A stretch of DNA of 64,000 bases from Sapria himalayana (lineage: Eukaryota > Streptophyta > Magnoliopsida > Malpighiales > Rafflesiaceae): contig JAREIK010016134.1 in NCBI GenBank assembly GCA_029783825.1, positions 1 to 64,000 of the forward strand, in the 5' to 3' direction. This document shows positions 1-12,003 of the stretch, in pieces (the stretch's first letter is position 1; each line of letters starts with the position of its first letter). The notes below the pieces were generated by a model that ran no database searches, was not told the DNA's origin, and saw only the letters and a program-made list of their open reading frames with translations. A program made the translations under genes and the position numbers.

Positions 1-912
1 CTTATTCTTCTTTTCTTCTTATCTTCTTATTCTTCTTATTCTAATTTTATTCTTATTCTTCTTATTCTTCGTATTCTTCTTTTTCTTCTGATTCTCTTAT
101 TCTTATTATTCTTCTTATTCGTCTTATACTTTTTATTTTATTTTTCTTATTTTATTCTCATTCTTTTTATTCTTTTATTCTTTTATTCTTTTTTTCTCTA
201 TTCTTCTTATTCTTTTTTTTCTTCTATTCTTCTATTCTTTTATTCTTAATTTTCTTTCTTATTCCTTTTTATTACTTTTATTCTTCTTATCCTCTACTTA
301 TTCTTTTTATTCTTTTTATTCTTCTTATTCATCATATACTTCTTTTCTTCTTATTATACTAATTCTCCTTATTTTTTTTATTCTTTATCTTATTTTTCTT
401 ATTATTCTTCTTACTTTTTTTTTCTCTATTATTCTCTTTATTATTCATATTCTATTTTCTTTTATTCTTTTTATTTTCTTATTCTTCTTATTCTTCTTAT
501 TCTTCTAATTCTTCTTATTTTTGTTATTCTTTTTATTAGTTTTTTTCTTATTCTAATTATTATTCTTATTTTTCTTATTCTTATTTTTCTTCTTATTCTT
601 CTTATTATTAATATTTATTCTTAGTTTTTTATTCTTCTTATTCTCTTTTTCTTCTTATTCTTATTATTTTAAATCTTCTATTCTTCTTATTTTCTTATTC
701 ATCTTATTATTAATATTCTTCTTAGTTTTTTTATTCTTCTTATTCTTCATATTCTTCATATTCTTCTTATTCTTCATATTCTTCTTATTCTTCATATTCT
801 TCTTATTCTTCTAATTCTTCTTATTCTTCTTATTCTAATTATTCTTCTTATTCTTCTTATTCTTTTATTCTTCTTATTTTTCATATATTTTTTATTCTTC
901 TTATTCTTTTTT
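1..912 (-). repeat. Imperfect (TTCTTATTC)n array, left edge of window
   Basis: Pyrimidine-rich plus strand built from TTCTTATTC-like 9-mers with many one-base variants; the minus strand reads AAGAATAAG. It runs off the left edge and ends at the 3' terminus of LINE B. The purine strand is the LINE sense strand. There is no coding content. Confidence 0.95.
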
Positions 913-1338
913 TGAAAGTTTGTTTATTATGACCCTCTTTTCGGCGGAGAAATACCATTGTTTTACACTAATACTACCCTTACCCCTCTTACACCCTACA
1001 TACTCCATAATCTACAAAATTAAAAAACCAAATTCTAGAACTTATTTAAATATAAATTCCTTGCAGTTCAAAAGTATTCTTTTTTATTAGTTTTGATCCC
1101 CTGTCGTATCATAACTAATATGGCCTTAGGCTCTGATGCCACCTTGGTTGGATCCCTATCCCTTCAATCCTCTATCAAGCCTATCCTATCAACAAGCTTG
1201 TTTTCCTCGACCCTCCTATGATGCACCCCATTCTTAGCTCACTACCGAATCTTGCCAAGCTCTGCCTAAACCCTCCCCCCCCCCCGCCCCCCCACAAGCT
1301 TTATTTCAGCTACAGATGCTTTGCTACTTGCATCATGG
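913..1338 (-). mobile_element. LINE B: 5'-truncated LINE 3' end between two arrays
   Basis: A non-array island of about 430 bp. On the minus strand it ends with the box AATGGTATTTCTCCGCCG followed by AAAAGAGGG, the same terminal box as LINEs A, C, D and E, and then enters the array. It is a 3' UTR remnant with no ORF. Its truncated 5' side also abuts an array, so it probably inserted within an array. It contains C-rich homopolymer runs near 1272-1292. Confidence 0.7.
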
Positions 1339-1851
1339 ATTATTCTTCTTATTCTTCTTATTCTACTTATTCTTCTTATTCTTATTATTTTTCTTATTCT
1401 ACTTACTATTCATATTCTTTTTATACTTCTTATTTTTGATATTCTTTTCATTCTTGTTATTCTTCTTATTTATTTTATTCTTCTTATTATTTTTTTAAAT
1501 TTTTTTCTTATTTTTCCTATTTTTTATTCTTCTTATTCATATTATTCTTCTTATTCTACTTATTTTTATTATACTTCTTTTCTTGTTATTTTTCTTATTA
1601 TTCTTATTTTTCTAATTCTTCTTATTTTTATCACTCATCTTATTCTTCTTATTTTCTTTATTCTTCTTATTTTTGTATTCTTTTTATTTTTCGTATTCTT
1701 CTTTTATTTCTGATTCTTCTTATTCTTCTTATTCTTTTATTTTCTTATTCTTCTTATTCTCTTATTCTTCTTATTCTTCTTCTTATTCTTATCTTCTTCT
1801 TATTCTTCTTCTATTCTTTTCTTATTCTTCTTATTATTCTTATTATTCTTT
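1339..1851 (-). repeat. (TTCTTATTC)n array between LINE B and LINE A
   Basis: Same 9-mer pyrimidine microsatellite as at 1-912, about 0.5 kb. It directly follows the 3' end of LINE A (minus strand) and precedes the truncated 5' side of LINE B. Open frames rich in Leu, Ser, Tyr and Phe here are compositional. Confidence 0.95.
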
Positions 1852-3447
1852 TTTTATAAGTTTCTTATATTAATCTAACCCTCTTTTTTGGTGGAAGAAT
1901 ACCTTTGTTACAAATTATTATACTACTACCCATTCCCCTTATATACCCCATACTGGAACTATCTTGAATACTAACACAATAAACCTTATTCTACTAAGCA
2001 TTAATGAAATCATATTCTTCTTGCCCATCATTCTGCCTTAATGGGTTTTTATGAACTTATAGTACTTCAGCTTATTTAAATCATTCTCTCCTCCTCCTGA
2101 TCTAAGTGTTTTATTTTTATTCTATTCTTTGAGTTCCATGGTCTGTGCATTCCTATCCTTAGATTCATTCAAACCTACTTTGCCTTCTTAAAGCATATGC
2201 TGAATCCCTTCCTTATATGATATGTCCACTTTCACACTTTTCTTACTCCATCTCATTCATTTATCTTGTATAACTCCTCCATGATTTAATCCTTTCCATG
2301 ATCCCCCCCCCCCTTTTCAAGTCTTTTTCTTTTGATTTTTCACCTTCATGCAATAATAAAACACGGTGACTACATAATATATTTATCTTTCGTTTCCTGA
2401 TCCATATCATGTTTGACTAAAATAATGATGCTTTGAATAATGTTTCTTCATTTTCCTACAAAGTAAAATTTAAACGAACAAACCTTGCGCAGCCTCATCC
2501 TTTTCTTTTTAATCTTTGTAGCTTTTATTAAAATTTATAGCCATGTGATAAGGAAGGTTTCTTTCTTTATGTCTTGTTTCCATGTTGCCAATTCTAGATA
2601 TACTCCCCTATCCTCTTTCTCTCTTTTGTTCTATGACTCTGCTTTTTGCTGTCCATAAATCTTTTTCTACTCTTTCTGCTTTGCCGAGTTGAATACTTTT
2701 ATTATTATTTTTTCATTCGTCTAACTTTCATTTGCAAAACAAAGAACGCAAAAAATCCACCATCCCACCCTCCATCATTTCTCAATCACCTCTACCCTTA
2801 TCCTTTAATACACCCCTATCCCTAACAATTACAGTCCACTAAAAAAATAATCATATAGTCTAATAATAACACTCCTCCTCTTTCTCATGTTTTCTTTAAA
2901 CTTCACCCTCAGTTTGCATCCTTTAACAATCTTGTATCTACACAGCAACAAATGAAGCAGAACCATTTTTCTTATGCATTCCTTTTTCTTTATATTTGTA
3001 AATTTTCTTAGAAGCTCCAACTTCTAGCTAAAACTTGGCTTCCACTTGTGTTGTAACCTGCAAAACCAAATATTCTACTATCCTACCCCATATAATATAC
3101 CTAGTTACTACCCTTTTCCCCATATTACCTTACAATAACCAATACAAATTAATTCCCCAACCCCTTTCTATTTGTGTAGTATTCTATGGACCTCTTCCCC
3201 TTCCAATCATGGATCTATCTTCTTTTACCTTCATGCCTGCTTGTTCTTTCTGCGCCTATATTATCTTGCTGCCCATCCCTTTCACTCCCAATTTGCTATG
3301 CTTCCTGCAAATAGTTTCTACCTACATGCACAACTATATATTCAACGATAAGTAGTCCCCCATTATACTTTTGATTCTTATTTATAATATTTTTTGTAAT
3401 CTAATATAAAGAAAACTGCTCTATCTAGCTTTACCAACCCTTTCACT
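1852..3447 (-). other. LINE A 3' UTR with conserved terminal box
   Basis: About 1.6 kb of non-coding sequence follows the RNase H block. It ends in sense orientation with GGTATTCTTCCACC, then AAAAAAGAGGG, then an A-rich stretch that passes directly into the AAGAATAAG array. This box recurs in B, C, D and E and could be the 3' recognition element for the LINE reverse transcriptase (inference). Short ORFs near 2829-3355 show no recognisable domain. Confidence 0.7.
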
Positions 3448-3459
3448 CTATTGGGATAT

Positions 3460-6400
3460 TCTATGCATCAAACATTTGCTTCTTTTTTTGAACCCCATCT
3501 CTGCTAGTTTGTCTGCTACCTCATTTCCTTCCCTATAAATATGTTTGATTGTACCATTCAATCTTATCAAAAAACACCTTATCAAATCTACCTCTTCCTC
3601 ATATTTCAACCTATTTAATTTACTTGAGGCTAGGTCCACTAATATTCTTGAATCTACTTGGACGAGACATTGTGTAAGCCTCCATCTGCACAAATTAGTG
3701 TCCTTTCTTCAAAGCCAGTATCTCTACATGTAGCCGATGATGCTTTTTCTCTTAACATATAAGCTTTGTTAACCCTTCCTTCCTCATCTCTAATCACTCC
3801 TCCTCCCACCAACCCCATGTTCTATTGAAGCTTTTATCCATGTTTAATGCAAGTCTTCTCTATGCAGGCTTATTACATGAAAAACATATTAATTTTTTGA
3901 GTTCTTTTTTTGAATGCTAATCTTCATGCCTTTTCGTGCTCCTTTCTATCTTTCTGTCTATGCCCTTTATTGGGTGTATTTCTAAGATATCTGAACAAGC
4001 CTTTTTTATTACCACTAATATATATTTGACATTCATTGAGATCCCTCAAATCTACTCTTATTTCTTGCTTTCCAGATACACCAAATTGCTATGTGTGGGA
4101 TATAATTTTTTATCTATTTGAGTGTTTTTGTTTGCATATTTACCTCTTCTAGCTTTTTAATATGTCTTTTAATGAGGTTACCTTATTTTTAATCTATGCA
4201 TCTCTTTCTAACTGTCTCCATACTTTCATCGCTATCTTCCCATGATCTATGTCTTCAATTGCCTCATGGCAGCATTTGCATATTGATGCTATCCTTATCC
4301 CTTTTTTTGTATATTAACATTGATCGGTATGGCATTTGTTAGAACTCTCCACATAGATATTTTTATCTTTTATGGATTTCATTTTTTCATATCCATTTAA
4401 ATGCTTTCTGTGGGGATCTTTTCATTCTTACAAGAATTTTAGCACTTTTTAATGAAAATGTACCATGTGGATTCAGGTTCCATTTCCATCAACTCTTGTT
4501 TAGCCTAGAATGATTGTCTACTAGCTCTAGTTGCTTTAAAATTAGCTTCTAGATTTTTGAAGCATTTCTCCTTCTTTAAACTCATTATTTTTTATGTCGT
4601 ATTTACCTCTCATTAATTTTGTCCATATACTTTCATTTTCTTTGAATCTAAACATGTTTTTATATGCCCAAGCTTTTTCCATGTCCTTTAATTCGGTGAA
4701 TCCTATTTCTACTCACCCTTAGGGTAGCATAAGTCCTTCCATTTTTCCAATAAATCTTTTGTTTCTCATCTTTATTACCCCAAAAATTCAACATCTTTTT
4801 TCTAATTCTCCACCACTTTCTTCGAGGGTTGTATTGTCATAAGTATATGCACTAAGAATTCTGAAGAACATTCTTTATTAAAGTGACTCTTCCTATGATA
4901 CTTAGTAAGTTTTTTTTCCAACTAGAAATTTTTTTTCTCATCCTTTCTACTAAGAAAGTTAAATATTCATTTCTTACTCTTTCTTCAAAGATTGGGCACC
5001 CCAGATACATTTGTGCACATTTCTTTTGTGCAAAGTCTGTGATCCTTTTAATTTTTTAGGTTATCTTTTTGGGGGATTTCCCCGCTATTATAAATTGACA
5101 TTTTTTTATTCAACAATTGGCTATTTCTTCTTTTAAGATCTGAAATAATCTCAACAAATTTCTTACTGAATTGTTGCTTGAGTTTGTAAAGATAATTGCA
5201 TCATATGCATATGCAAGGTAGCTCATTATAGAAGTGTTAGTCTGTTACTTATAAGTTAATATTTTCCTCATTCTCATTCTCTCTTTTATATTTAAAGTTA
5301 ATAACTCTAAATATAAGTTAAAGAGGAAAGGTGAGAGCGGGTCACCTTTCCTTAGCCCCCTGTCTGGCTTAAATCACCACTTACCAGACCATTTATGAGT
5401 ATTTTAACCCATATGCTTGTTACAAATCTAAATATCATGTCTATCCAAAATTCTGAAAACCTCATCTTCCTCATTACATGCCATAATGTGCTCCATTCCA
5501 CTCTATTAAATGACTTAGATAGATCCAGTTTTATTACCACGCTGTGCCCTCGTACTTTGGCTATGATATCCTTCATCATTCTGAAGCTAAATTATATTTT
5601 CCATCATTAACCTATTTTTAACAAAGCCCATTTGCTCTGCTCAAATAATCTTAGAGAGGATATTACTTAATTTTTTTGAAGTACTTTTGTTTGAATTTTA
5701 TATACCATATTACATAGACTAATAGGTCTATAATCCACATTTCTATGAATTTTCTTTCTTAGGAACCAATACAATTAAAGAGGTGGCCCATTATTTTGAT
5801 ATATCGGCTCCTGAGAAAATCTAGGCAATAGATGCTACTAGATCATTTTTTATGATATCCTAGTAATATTGAAAGAATCCATTACTCCGGCCATCAGGCC
5901 TAGCTGAAAATCTTTGTTTATTCCAAACATAGCTTCTTCTACTTCCTCTTCCTCTAGATATTTGGGTAGCTTTTTATTATCCTCTTTTGACACTTTATAT
6001 TCTATAGCTTGCATTAACAAAGAATCTCTATGCATGCCTAGCCCGCATAGGAGACTCTTATAAACTTCTTCAAAGTTATTTTATCTCCTCCTCTTTTTCT
6101 ATCCATTTACCCTTAGAATTTTTAAGCCTTTTATCTTATGCTTTTGGGCCCTAATTTTGGCAATCGCATGAAAGATTTTAGTATTCCTATATCCTTCCTT
6201 TCTTCATTTTATTTTTGATCTCTGTTTCCAGAAGATTTCTTCCATGTTAATTCTAAGTCTCAGTTCTGCCTTAGCTTTACTTACTTTAATCCTATTCTCT
6301 TCATTTTGTTCTTCCTCATATTTTATTTCCATTCTGGCCACCATTTCCTCTACCTCCTAGATCTTCTTATTTACTTTTCCAAATACATCTTATTCCATTC

Positions 6401-7196
6401 TCCTAATCTATATTTTAGCATACGCATTTATCACCCATATTTACATAGAATTTGATTATGGCTGCCTCCGGCCAAGAATCCTTGACTGTCTTTATAAAAT
6501 CATTATCGGTCTTCCATCTACCCATAACATAGATAGGAGTAGCATGGTGTGGTATGAGCAGGTCCTATTTAGATGTCTAACTCTCATAGCTATGAACTTC
6601 TCTGCCAATTTTGTATTGGATAGTATTCTATCTAGTCTAGACCAGATTACTCTTGTTTTCCTATAGTTTTACACTATGTATACTTGGAGCCTAAGAAATC
6701 TACTTTCATAAAATTTGTATTAGCAATAGCCTCATTATTAAAATAAGTTTAGCTTCTGCATTGGGGTCTTCCCCCCTTTTTTTTGTTACATTTCTAATCA
6801 CGTTAAAATCACCTTCTATGGACCAAGGCATATTCTTTGATGCTAGTTTTTTCATTTCTTGTCATAGTAACTTTTTATCCTCTTTTCCATTCTTTGCATA
6901 CACCACCGACATAATTGCCTCTGACTGAGGGCTTATTATAAAAGTGATTATTTGTTTGGTTTCATTTATAATTTCAATGTCTAAATTATTCTCCTACATT
7001 ATCCATAATTTACTATTAGAATTACCAAAATCATTGCCCATTCCCACTATTTTTTATATTTTTCTAGTAAACTTATATCCACCATTGGTTCAGCTATAAT
7101 TATTATTTTAATTTGTGTTTTAATTAGATTTTTAATTCTATTCAATGTTGGAGTGTTCGCTACTCCTCTTAAGTTCCAATACAATGCTTTATCCAT
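3460..7196 (-). pseudogene. LINE A ORF2 pseudogene: APE endonuclease, reverse transcriptase, zf-RVT, RNase H
   Basis: ORF2 of plant L1 elements nicks the target and copies the element RNA. The start chosen is the ATG at 7196, reading MDKALYWNLRGVANTPTLN, the conserved endonuclease N terminus. Further along are EGDFNVIRN near 6810 and SRLDRIL near 6640. The RT has a degenerate KDSA-GPDG motif near 5900, KLDLSKSFNRVEW near 5530, and YAYDA near 5205 where the family has YADD, so the catalytic site is broken. A CxxC and H/C-rich stretch near 4290-4230 resembles zf-RVT. RNase H ends with HIYREGNEVADKLAEMG near 3500. Several frameshifts and stops separate the blocks, so it is not functional. Domain order is normal for the family. 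Confidence 0.85.
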
Positions 7197-7639
7197 AATG
7201 AATGTATTTTGCTTGTCTTAGTTGTGCATTTTGATTCATATTTCATATTCAAGTATTTTTTTTGTGTTTTTTGATGGCTTACTAAAATTAGGTGCTCCTG
7301 TACATTCATGCCTCCAGATTTTTCCCCCATTCCTAATGTCTTTCCCATGTGCTTGATTGCATCCATTGCCTTATCCTTTGTTAGGCCCTCTCTCCCTTTA
7401 TACATTTGTATATATCTCTTATCCTATTTAGCTCCAAATTAAGTGGCTCATTATTATTAACAATTAAGGGCCAACTCTTTGAATTTGACTTTGATTCTGA
7501 GAGTTCATCCATTGACCACCTATATTTCCCTAGTCATTCCCTTTCTATCTCCATTTTTATCTTCTTTTTTTTACCCTTCTCTACTTCCCCTTTTCAACAA
7601 AATCTATCTGAAACTATTATCTCATGCCCTTTCCCTACA

Positions 7640-7652
7640 CCCTACAAGAAAA
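7640..7652 (+). repeat. CACTA left terminal inverted repeat
   Basis: CCCTACAAGAAAA, against a canonical CACTACAAGAAAA; the second base is changed. It pairs with 31694-31706. A terminus mutated in this way would probably impair transposition. Confidence 0.85.
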
Positions 7653-7654
7653 AT

Positions 7655-8060
7655 CTCATATAGCTAGGGACAATTCCCTAGCTAAATGGGCATTTTTGTC
7701 ACTAAACGAGATATACGATGGATTAACGACGGATCAGTTCCTATCTAAAGTGTTGGTCCCTAAAATTTAGTGAGGGAAAATGTCCCTAGCTAAAAATTTA
7801 GCGACAAAAAAATACCTTGTTAAAAAAGACAAATTCCCTAGTTAAATTAGCAAGCTAAATGAGATTTTTCGTCGCTAAACGAAAATAGCAACGGATGATT
7901 CCCAAGCTAAAGTGTTGGTCACTAAATTTTAGTGATGGAAATAGTTCCTAGCTAAATAAATTTAGCGACGAAAAAATCCGTTGCTAAAATAAAGATTTCC
8001 CTTGCTAATTAGCTAGGGAAAATTCCCTAGCTAATTTAGCAAGGGATTTTTCCCTAGCTA
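7655..8060. repeat. CACTA left subterminal repeats
   Basis: Recurring CTAGCTAAAT, TTTAGCGAC and TCCCTAGCTA motifs in both orientations. Such subterminal arrays are the sites bound by the TNPA-type protein in En/Spm (family knowledge). The same words occur at the other end at 31035-31690. Confidence 0.85.
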
Positions 8061-8186
8061 TTTTAATTTCAAAATTATTTTCAGAATTTAATTTATTTTT
8101 AAATTTTTTAATTAAATAATTTAATATTTTAATATCAAATTGAATAAAAAATGAAACTATAAATAATTTATAATAAACAAAAAATA

Positions 8187-8203
8187 AAATTATTTAATAA
8201 CTT
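8187..8203. repeat. 17 bp target-site duplication of LINE C, left copy
   Basis: AAATTATTTAATAACTT here is repeated exactly at 9618-9634 on the other side of LINE C. Confidence 0.85.
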
Positions 8204-9617
8204 TTTTTATTTTGTTTTATTATTATACCCTTTCTTTTGGCGAAGGAATACCTTTTTTTACTTACTAGATCTATCCTTTTCCTTTTACACCCTTTCTTAC
8301 AAAACAAAAAATTCATGCATGGAAATCTAATAAATTTACAATTAATCTTCTATGATAGCCTATGCTTTGTTATGACTTTTATTGAGTTTTGATTGCCACT
8401 CTGGAAAATTTGTTGCCCTTGGATCCAGCTAGATTTGCTATCTTTTCTATCTTCCTCCCATCCTCTCAACTCCTTTAGACTTCTCTATATCTTGTTCTTT
8501 TGCCATGCTCCTTCCAGATTGTAAGTTCCTACCGATCACCACCCTCTAGACCTCTTATGACACTTACTTGCAGACCACCCCCACAGCATGTGACACTTAA
8601 TCTCATACTCGGCCACTACTACTTACCAAAACTCAACCTACCACCTCCAAAAACACTTGACCTATTCCTGCAAACAGGTAGCTGTTTGTCTTGACCAGCC
8701 CAGTACTACCTGCCGACACTCAACCTACCACCACCCACTCTTATTTACAAACTCTTGCAACAATGCTAACCATTTTTCTTAATCTATTCCTGGCTCTTGA
8801 CCCAGACACTACGTGCAGACCACCTCCAACATGTTACAACCATCTGTCGGTGTATTTTTGCTCCCTAATTTTGCAAAATTAAATAAAACACCCAAAAAAA
8901 AATACAATATACATTACACTCACTTGTGCCGGTTTGCCTCCTTGCTCCTGCCTGCCTGTCGTAATAGCCTTCACATCAGACGCTTACAAACTCTTAAATT
9001 ATACTACAAAGGCTTAACCTTTGCAGCCCTTGCTATCTTATAATTTTTACAGCATAATTACAATTGCTGGCCACTCGCTTGACATTTACTAAAAATTTTA
9101 TAGACTCTATACAACTGACTTAATACATGAGAAGATCATTCTGCAACCATCTGGATTTTCAGATGTTTTCCTGCTCCATATTTCTACAAAATTAAATCCC
9201 AAAACAGCAGATACAATAGACCTTTCACTCTCCTATGCCGAGTATATATTTCTACATCCTTGCTCTGCCTTCCTGCCATATCTTTATGCATATTACAGCC
9301 TTTGCCGACTCTTACAGACACTTAGAAACTCTTGGACTATCCTAATTAGGCTTGAGTTTTGGAGCCAGTACTAAAATACAGGTTTTTAATCATATTTACA
9401 GACTCAACTTACAGACGCTCACTACATTCATTACAAATTTTATAGACTCTATATAATCAGTATAATACATAAGCAAAACAGATTTCTGCCTTTTTCACTT
9501 TTAGGCTTTCCACCTCTTTTCCATGTTCTATGTAGTGACCCTCACTGTTGCTCCACCTGCAGAAAATTAACCTTTCTCCAATGTATCTATTGTTAATCTG
9601 CCCTATTGAATTAGAAT
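8204..9617 (-). mobile_element. LINE C: 5'-truncated LINE 3' end inserted in the CACTA element
   Basis: The minus strand ends with GGTATTCCTTCGCC then AAAAGAAAGGG, the LINE terminal box, followed by a short AT-rich tail. It is flanked by a 17 bp direct repeat, and copy 2 of the CACTA duplication is an empty-site equivalent. The 1.4 kb body is 3' UTR-like with no recognisable ORF. Unlike A, B, D and E it has no AAGAATAAG array at its 3' side. Confidence 0.82.
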
Positions 9618-9634
9618 AAATTATTTAATAACTT
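9618..9634. repeat. 17 bp target-site duplication of LINE C, right copy
   Basis: AAATTATTTAATAACTT, identical to 8187-8203. Confidence 0.85.
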
Positions 9635-9949
9635 ATTCTAATTCAATATTTTACATAATTGAAACAAAAAAATAACAAAATTTTATTACATTTTATTCAT
9701 CATTATATCTACCGAAAGTGCATAAAGTATAATATATCCATTCATTGACGTTGCTTTCTCTCCCTCTACTCCTCCGATCACCATTTTTTTCCTACGACAA
9801 ATCTGTCCGAGTCACGACACGTAATATCTAGTGAAAATTCCTATCATTTATACAAGCTTTGTATGAGGAACAATGCGGTATCATATTTATAAGAAATTTA
9901 AACAATTTAGTCAAATTAAAATAAAAAAAGTTATGTTTTGATAAATATA

Positions 9950-10145
9950 TAATTATGCAGTATATATGTAAATATATACTAACATTTCATTCATACATAT
10001 ATTACTGCAGTATATATACATAAAAACTGTAGTATTATGTATACATATATATTGAGTATAAATATACTCAGTATATATGTACATAAAATACAACAGTATT
10101 CTATGTACGTATATACTAACTTTATTCGTATGTATATACCACATT
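9950..10145. repeat. TATATGTACATA palindromic tract, copy 1
   Basis: A run of TATATGTACATA-like words that are their own reverse complement, just before the triplet tract. The equivalent in duplication copy 2 is at about 11165-11360. Short Tyr/Ile/Cys ORFs here are composition artefacts. Confidence 0.75.
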
Positions 10146-10149
10146 TGTT

Positions 10150-10605
10150 GATGTTGCTGCTGCTCCCGCTACCGATGCCGCTCATGCCGTCACTGCCACT
10201 GCCGCTCCTACCGCCGTGACCATTGCCATTGTCACTGCAAATACCACTGTTATTGTCTCCGCTACTACCACTACCTCTGTTGCCGCCGCTGTCGCTAAAG
10301 CCGCCGCTGCTGCTACCGTTGCTACCCTCATTGCCGATGCTGCCACTATTGCCGTTGTTTTGCTACCGCCACTACCACCACTACCACTGATACTACCGCC
10401 ACCGCAGTTGCTGCCGCTACCACCGCTGCCACTACTTCGGGTGCTGCCGCTGCTACCACCACTGCTACTGCTACTCTTCCGCCCCCGCTGCTACTGTCGC
10501 TACTACCGCCACCACTGCTGCCACTGTCACTTCCTCCACCGCCACTGCCATCCTACCACTACTGTCGCCACTACCGCTACTACTACTACTAACTACTACT
10601 GATAA
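10150..10605. repeat. GC-rich trinucleotide tract, copy 1
   Basis: A strict period-3 tract of CTG, CCG, CTA, CCA, CTT words, GC-rich inside very AT-rich DNA. The 128-codon open frame at 10216-10602 (Ala/Thr/Leu/Pro runs) results from the period-3 structure and shows no protein signature. Confidence 0.85.
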
Positions 10606-10744
10606 TATGCTTTTACATATCTATAATAGGCTAAAATTGTACCCAAAAAATTTGGAGACACACAAACATATTCACAGATATATAAAAATAGTTATTATAG
10701 ACATGAACAAACACAAATTAAAGGTGATTATCATACAGCTTAAA

Positions 10745-12003
10745 CTAAAATTTAATTAAATAATTAAATATTTTTATATTAAATTTAATAAAAATAGAAA
10801 TTATAAATGAAAATTTTAAATTAAACAAAAAAAATCATTTATTAACTTATTCTAATATAATATTTTAAATAACGAAAATAAAAAAATAACAAAATTATAT
10901 TATATATTATTAATCAATGTATCTACTGACTGTGCATAAAGTATAATCTATCCCTGCATTGATGTTGCTTTCTCTCCATCTGCTCCTCCGATCACCAACT
11001 TTCTGCTGCGAAAAAGCTGTCCGAGTCACGGTGCTTCATGTCTGTTGAAAAATCCCCTCACTTATACAAGCTTCATATGAGAAACAATGTGGTACCACAT
11101 CTGTAAGAAATTTAAACCACTAAATTAAATCAAAATAAATTAAAAAAAACTATGTTTTGATAAATAAATATTACTGTAGTAAATATGTACATATATACTA
11201 GCATTTCACTCGTACATATATTACTATGCTATATGTACATATAACCCACAATATTATGCATACATATATACTAAGCACATATATACTCAGTATATATGTA
11301 CATAAATTACTGTAGAATTATATGTACATATATACTGACTATATATGTACATATATACCACATTTGTTGCTATTGCTACTGCTCCAGTTGTCGCTGCTGC
11401 TCCTGCCACTACTGCCGCTACCACTGCTGCTGCTGCTCCTGCCAGTACTGCCACTACTACCGCCGTTGCCGCTACTACAGTGGCTATCGCCGCTGCTACC
11501 ACTGATACCACTACTTCAAAGGCTGTCGCCGCTTCCACCACTGCCACCATTGCCTATGCTGCAACTACTGCCACTACTGCCGGTGCTTCCACCATTGCCA
11601 TTGCTGCAGTGCCATCACTGATGTTGTCGCTACCTCTGATGTGCCGCTACCTTCGATGCCACCGCTACCAATGATGCAGCCGCTCCCTCTGCTGGGGCCA
11701 CTTCCACTGCTGCCTCGGCTACCACCGTTACCGCTACTGCTCTGCTACCACTACTGCCAACGTTGCCGCCACTTTTGCCACCACTGCCGCTGCTGCCACT
11801 GCCACCACTGCTGCTGCCACTACTACCATCATTGTAGCTACTGCCACCATTGCCACTACTTCCGTTTCTGAATATAGGCTTTTACTTACCTATAATAGGC
11901 TAAAACTCTACCCAAAAAATTTGGAGACACAAACATATTCACAGATATATAAAAATAGTTATTATAGATATGAACAAACACAACTTAAAGTTGATTGTCA
12001 TAC
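10745..12003. repeat. CACTA internal tandem duplication, copy 2
   Basis: Uninterrupted counterpart of 8080-10743. At 10835-10860 it reads through the position where copy 1 carries LINE C, so it preserves the pre-insertion arrangement. Confidence 0.85.
11361..11878. repeat. GC-rich trinucleotide tract, copy 2
   Basis: Same type as 10150-10605 with a different internal order, so the tracts have changed independently since duplication. Overlapping ORFs on both strands are rich in Ala, Thr, Leu and Pro or in Cys, and are not genes. Confidence 0.85.

Larger units (their letters stand above)
1852..7639 (-). mobile_element. LINE A, 3' part (ORF2 and 3' UTR), split by a CACTA element
   Basis: Minus-strand L1-type non-LTR retrotransposon. 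Read in sense, the 5' part lies at 32853-31707, then comes the CACTA insertion, then this segment continues: the end of the ORF1 region (7639 to about 7200), ORF2 (7196 to about 3460), a 1.6 kb 3' UTR and the terminal box at about 1885-1910. Without the CACTA insertion the element is about 6.9 kb and has both ends. LINE D is the plus-strand relative at 47186-53550. Confidence 0.88.
8080..10743. repeat. CACTA internal tandem duplication, copy 1 (interrupted by LINE C)
   Basis: Collinear with copy 2 (10745-12003). The shared order is an AT-rich leader, the CATAAAGTATAAT box, CTCCTCCGATCACCA, GTCCGAGTCACG, a TATATGTACATA stretch, a GC-rich triplet tract, then CCCAAAAAATTTGGAGACAC and AAAAATAGTTATTATAGA. 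Removing LINE C (8204-9617) restores collinearity. Confidence 0.85.

Noticed and set aside
1..912. Telomeric or interstitial telomere repeat
   Set aside because: TTCTTATTC is not the plant telomere unit TTTAGGG and lacks its G-strand bias.
3545..3733. Plus-strand ORFs over LINE A
   Set aside because: They are shadows of the minus-strand RNase H coding block.
10216..10602. 128-codon Ala/Thr/Leu/Pro ORF
   Set aside because: Product of period-3 GC-rich repeats; the equivalent frame in the duplicated copy is not conserved.
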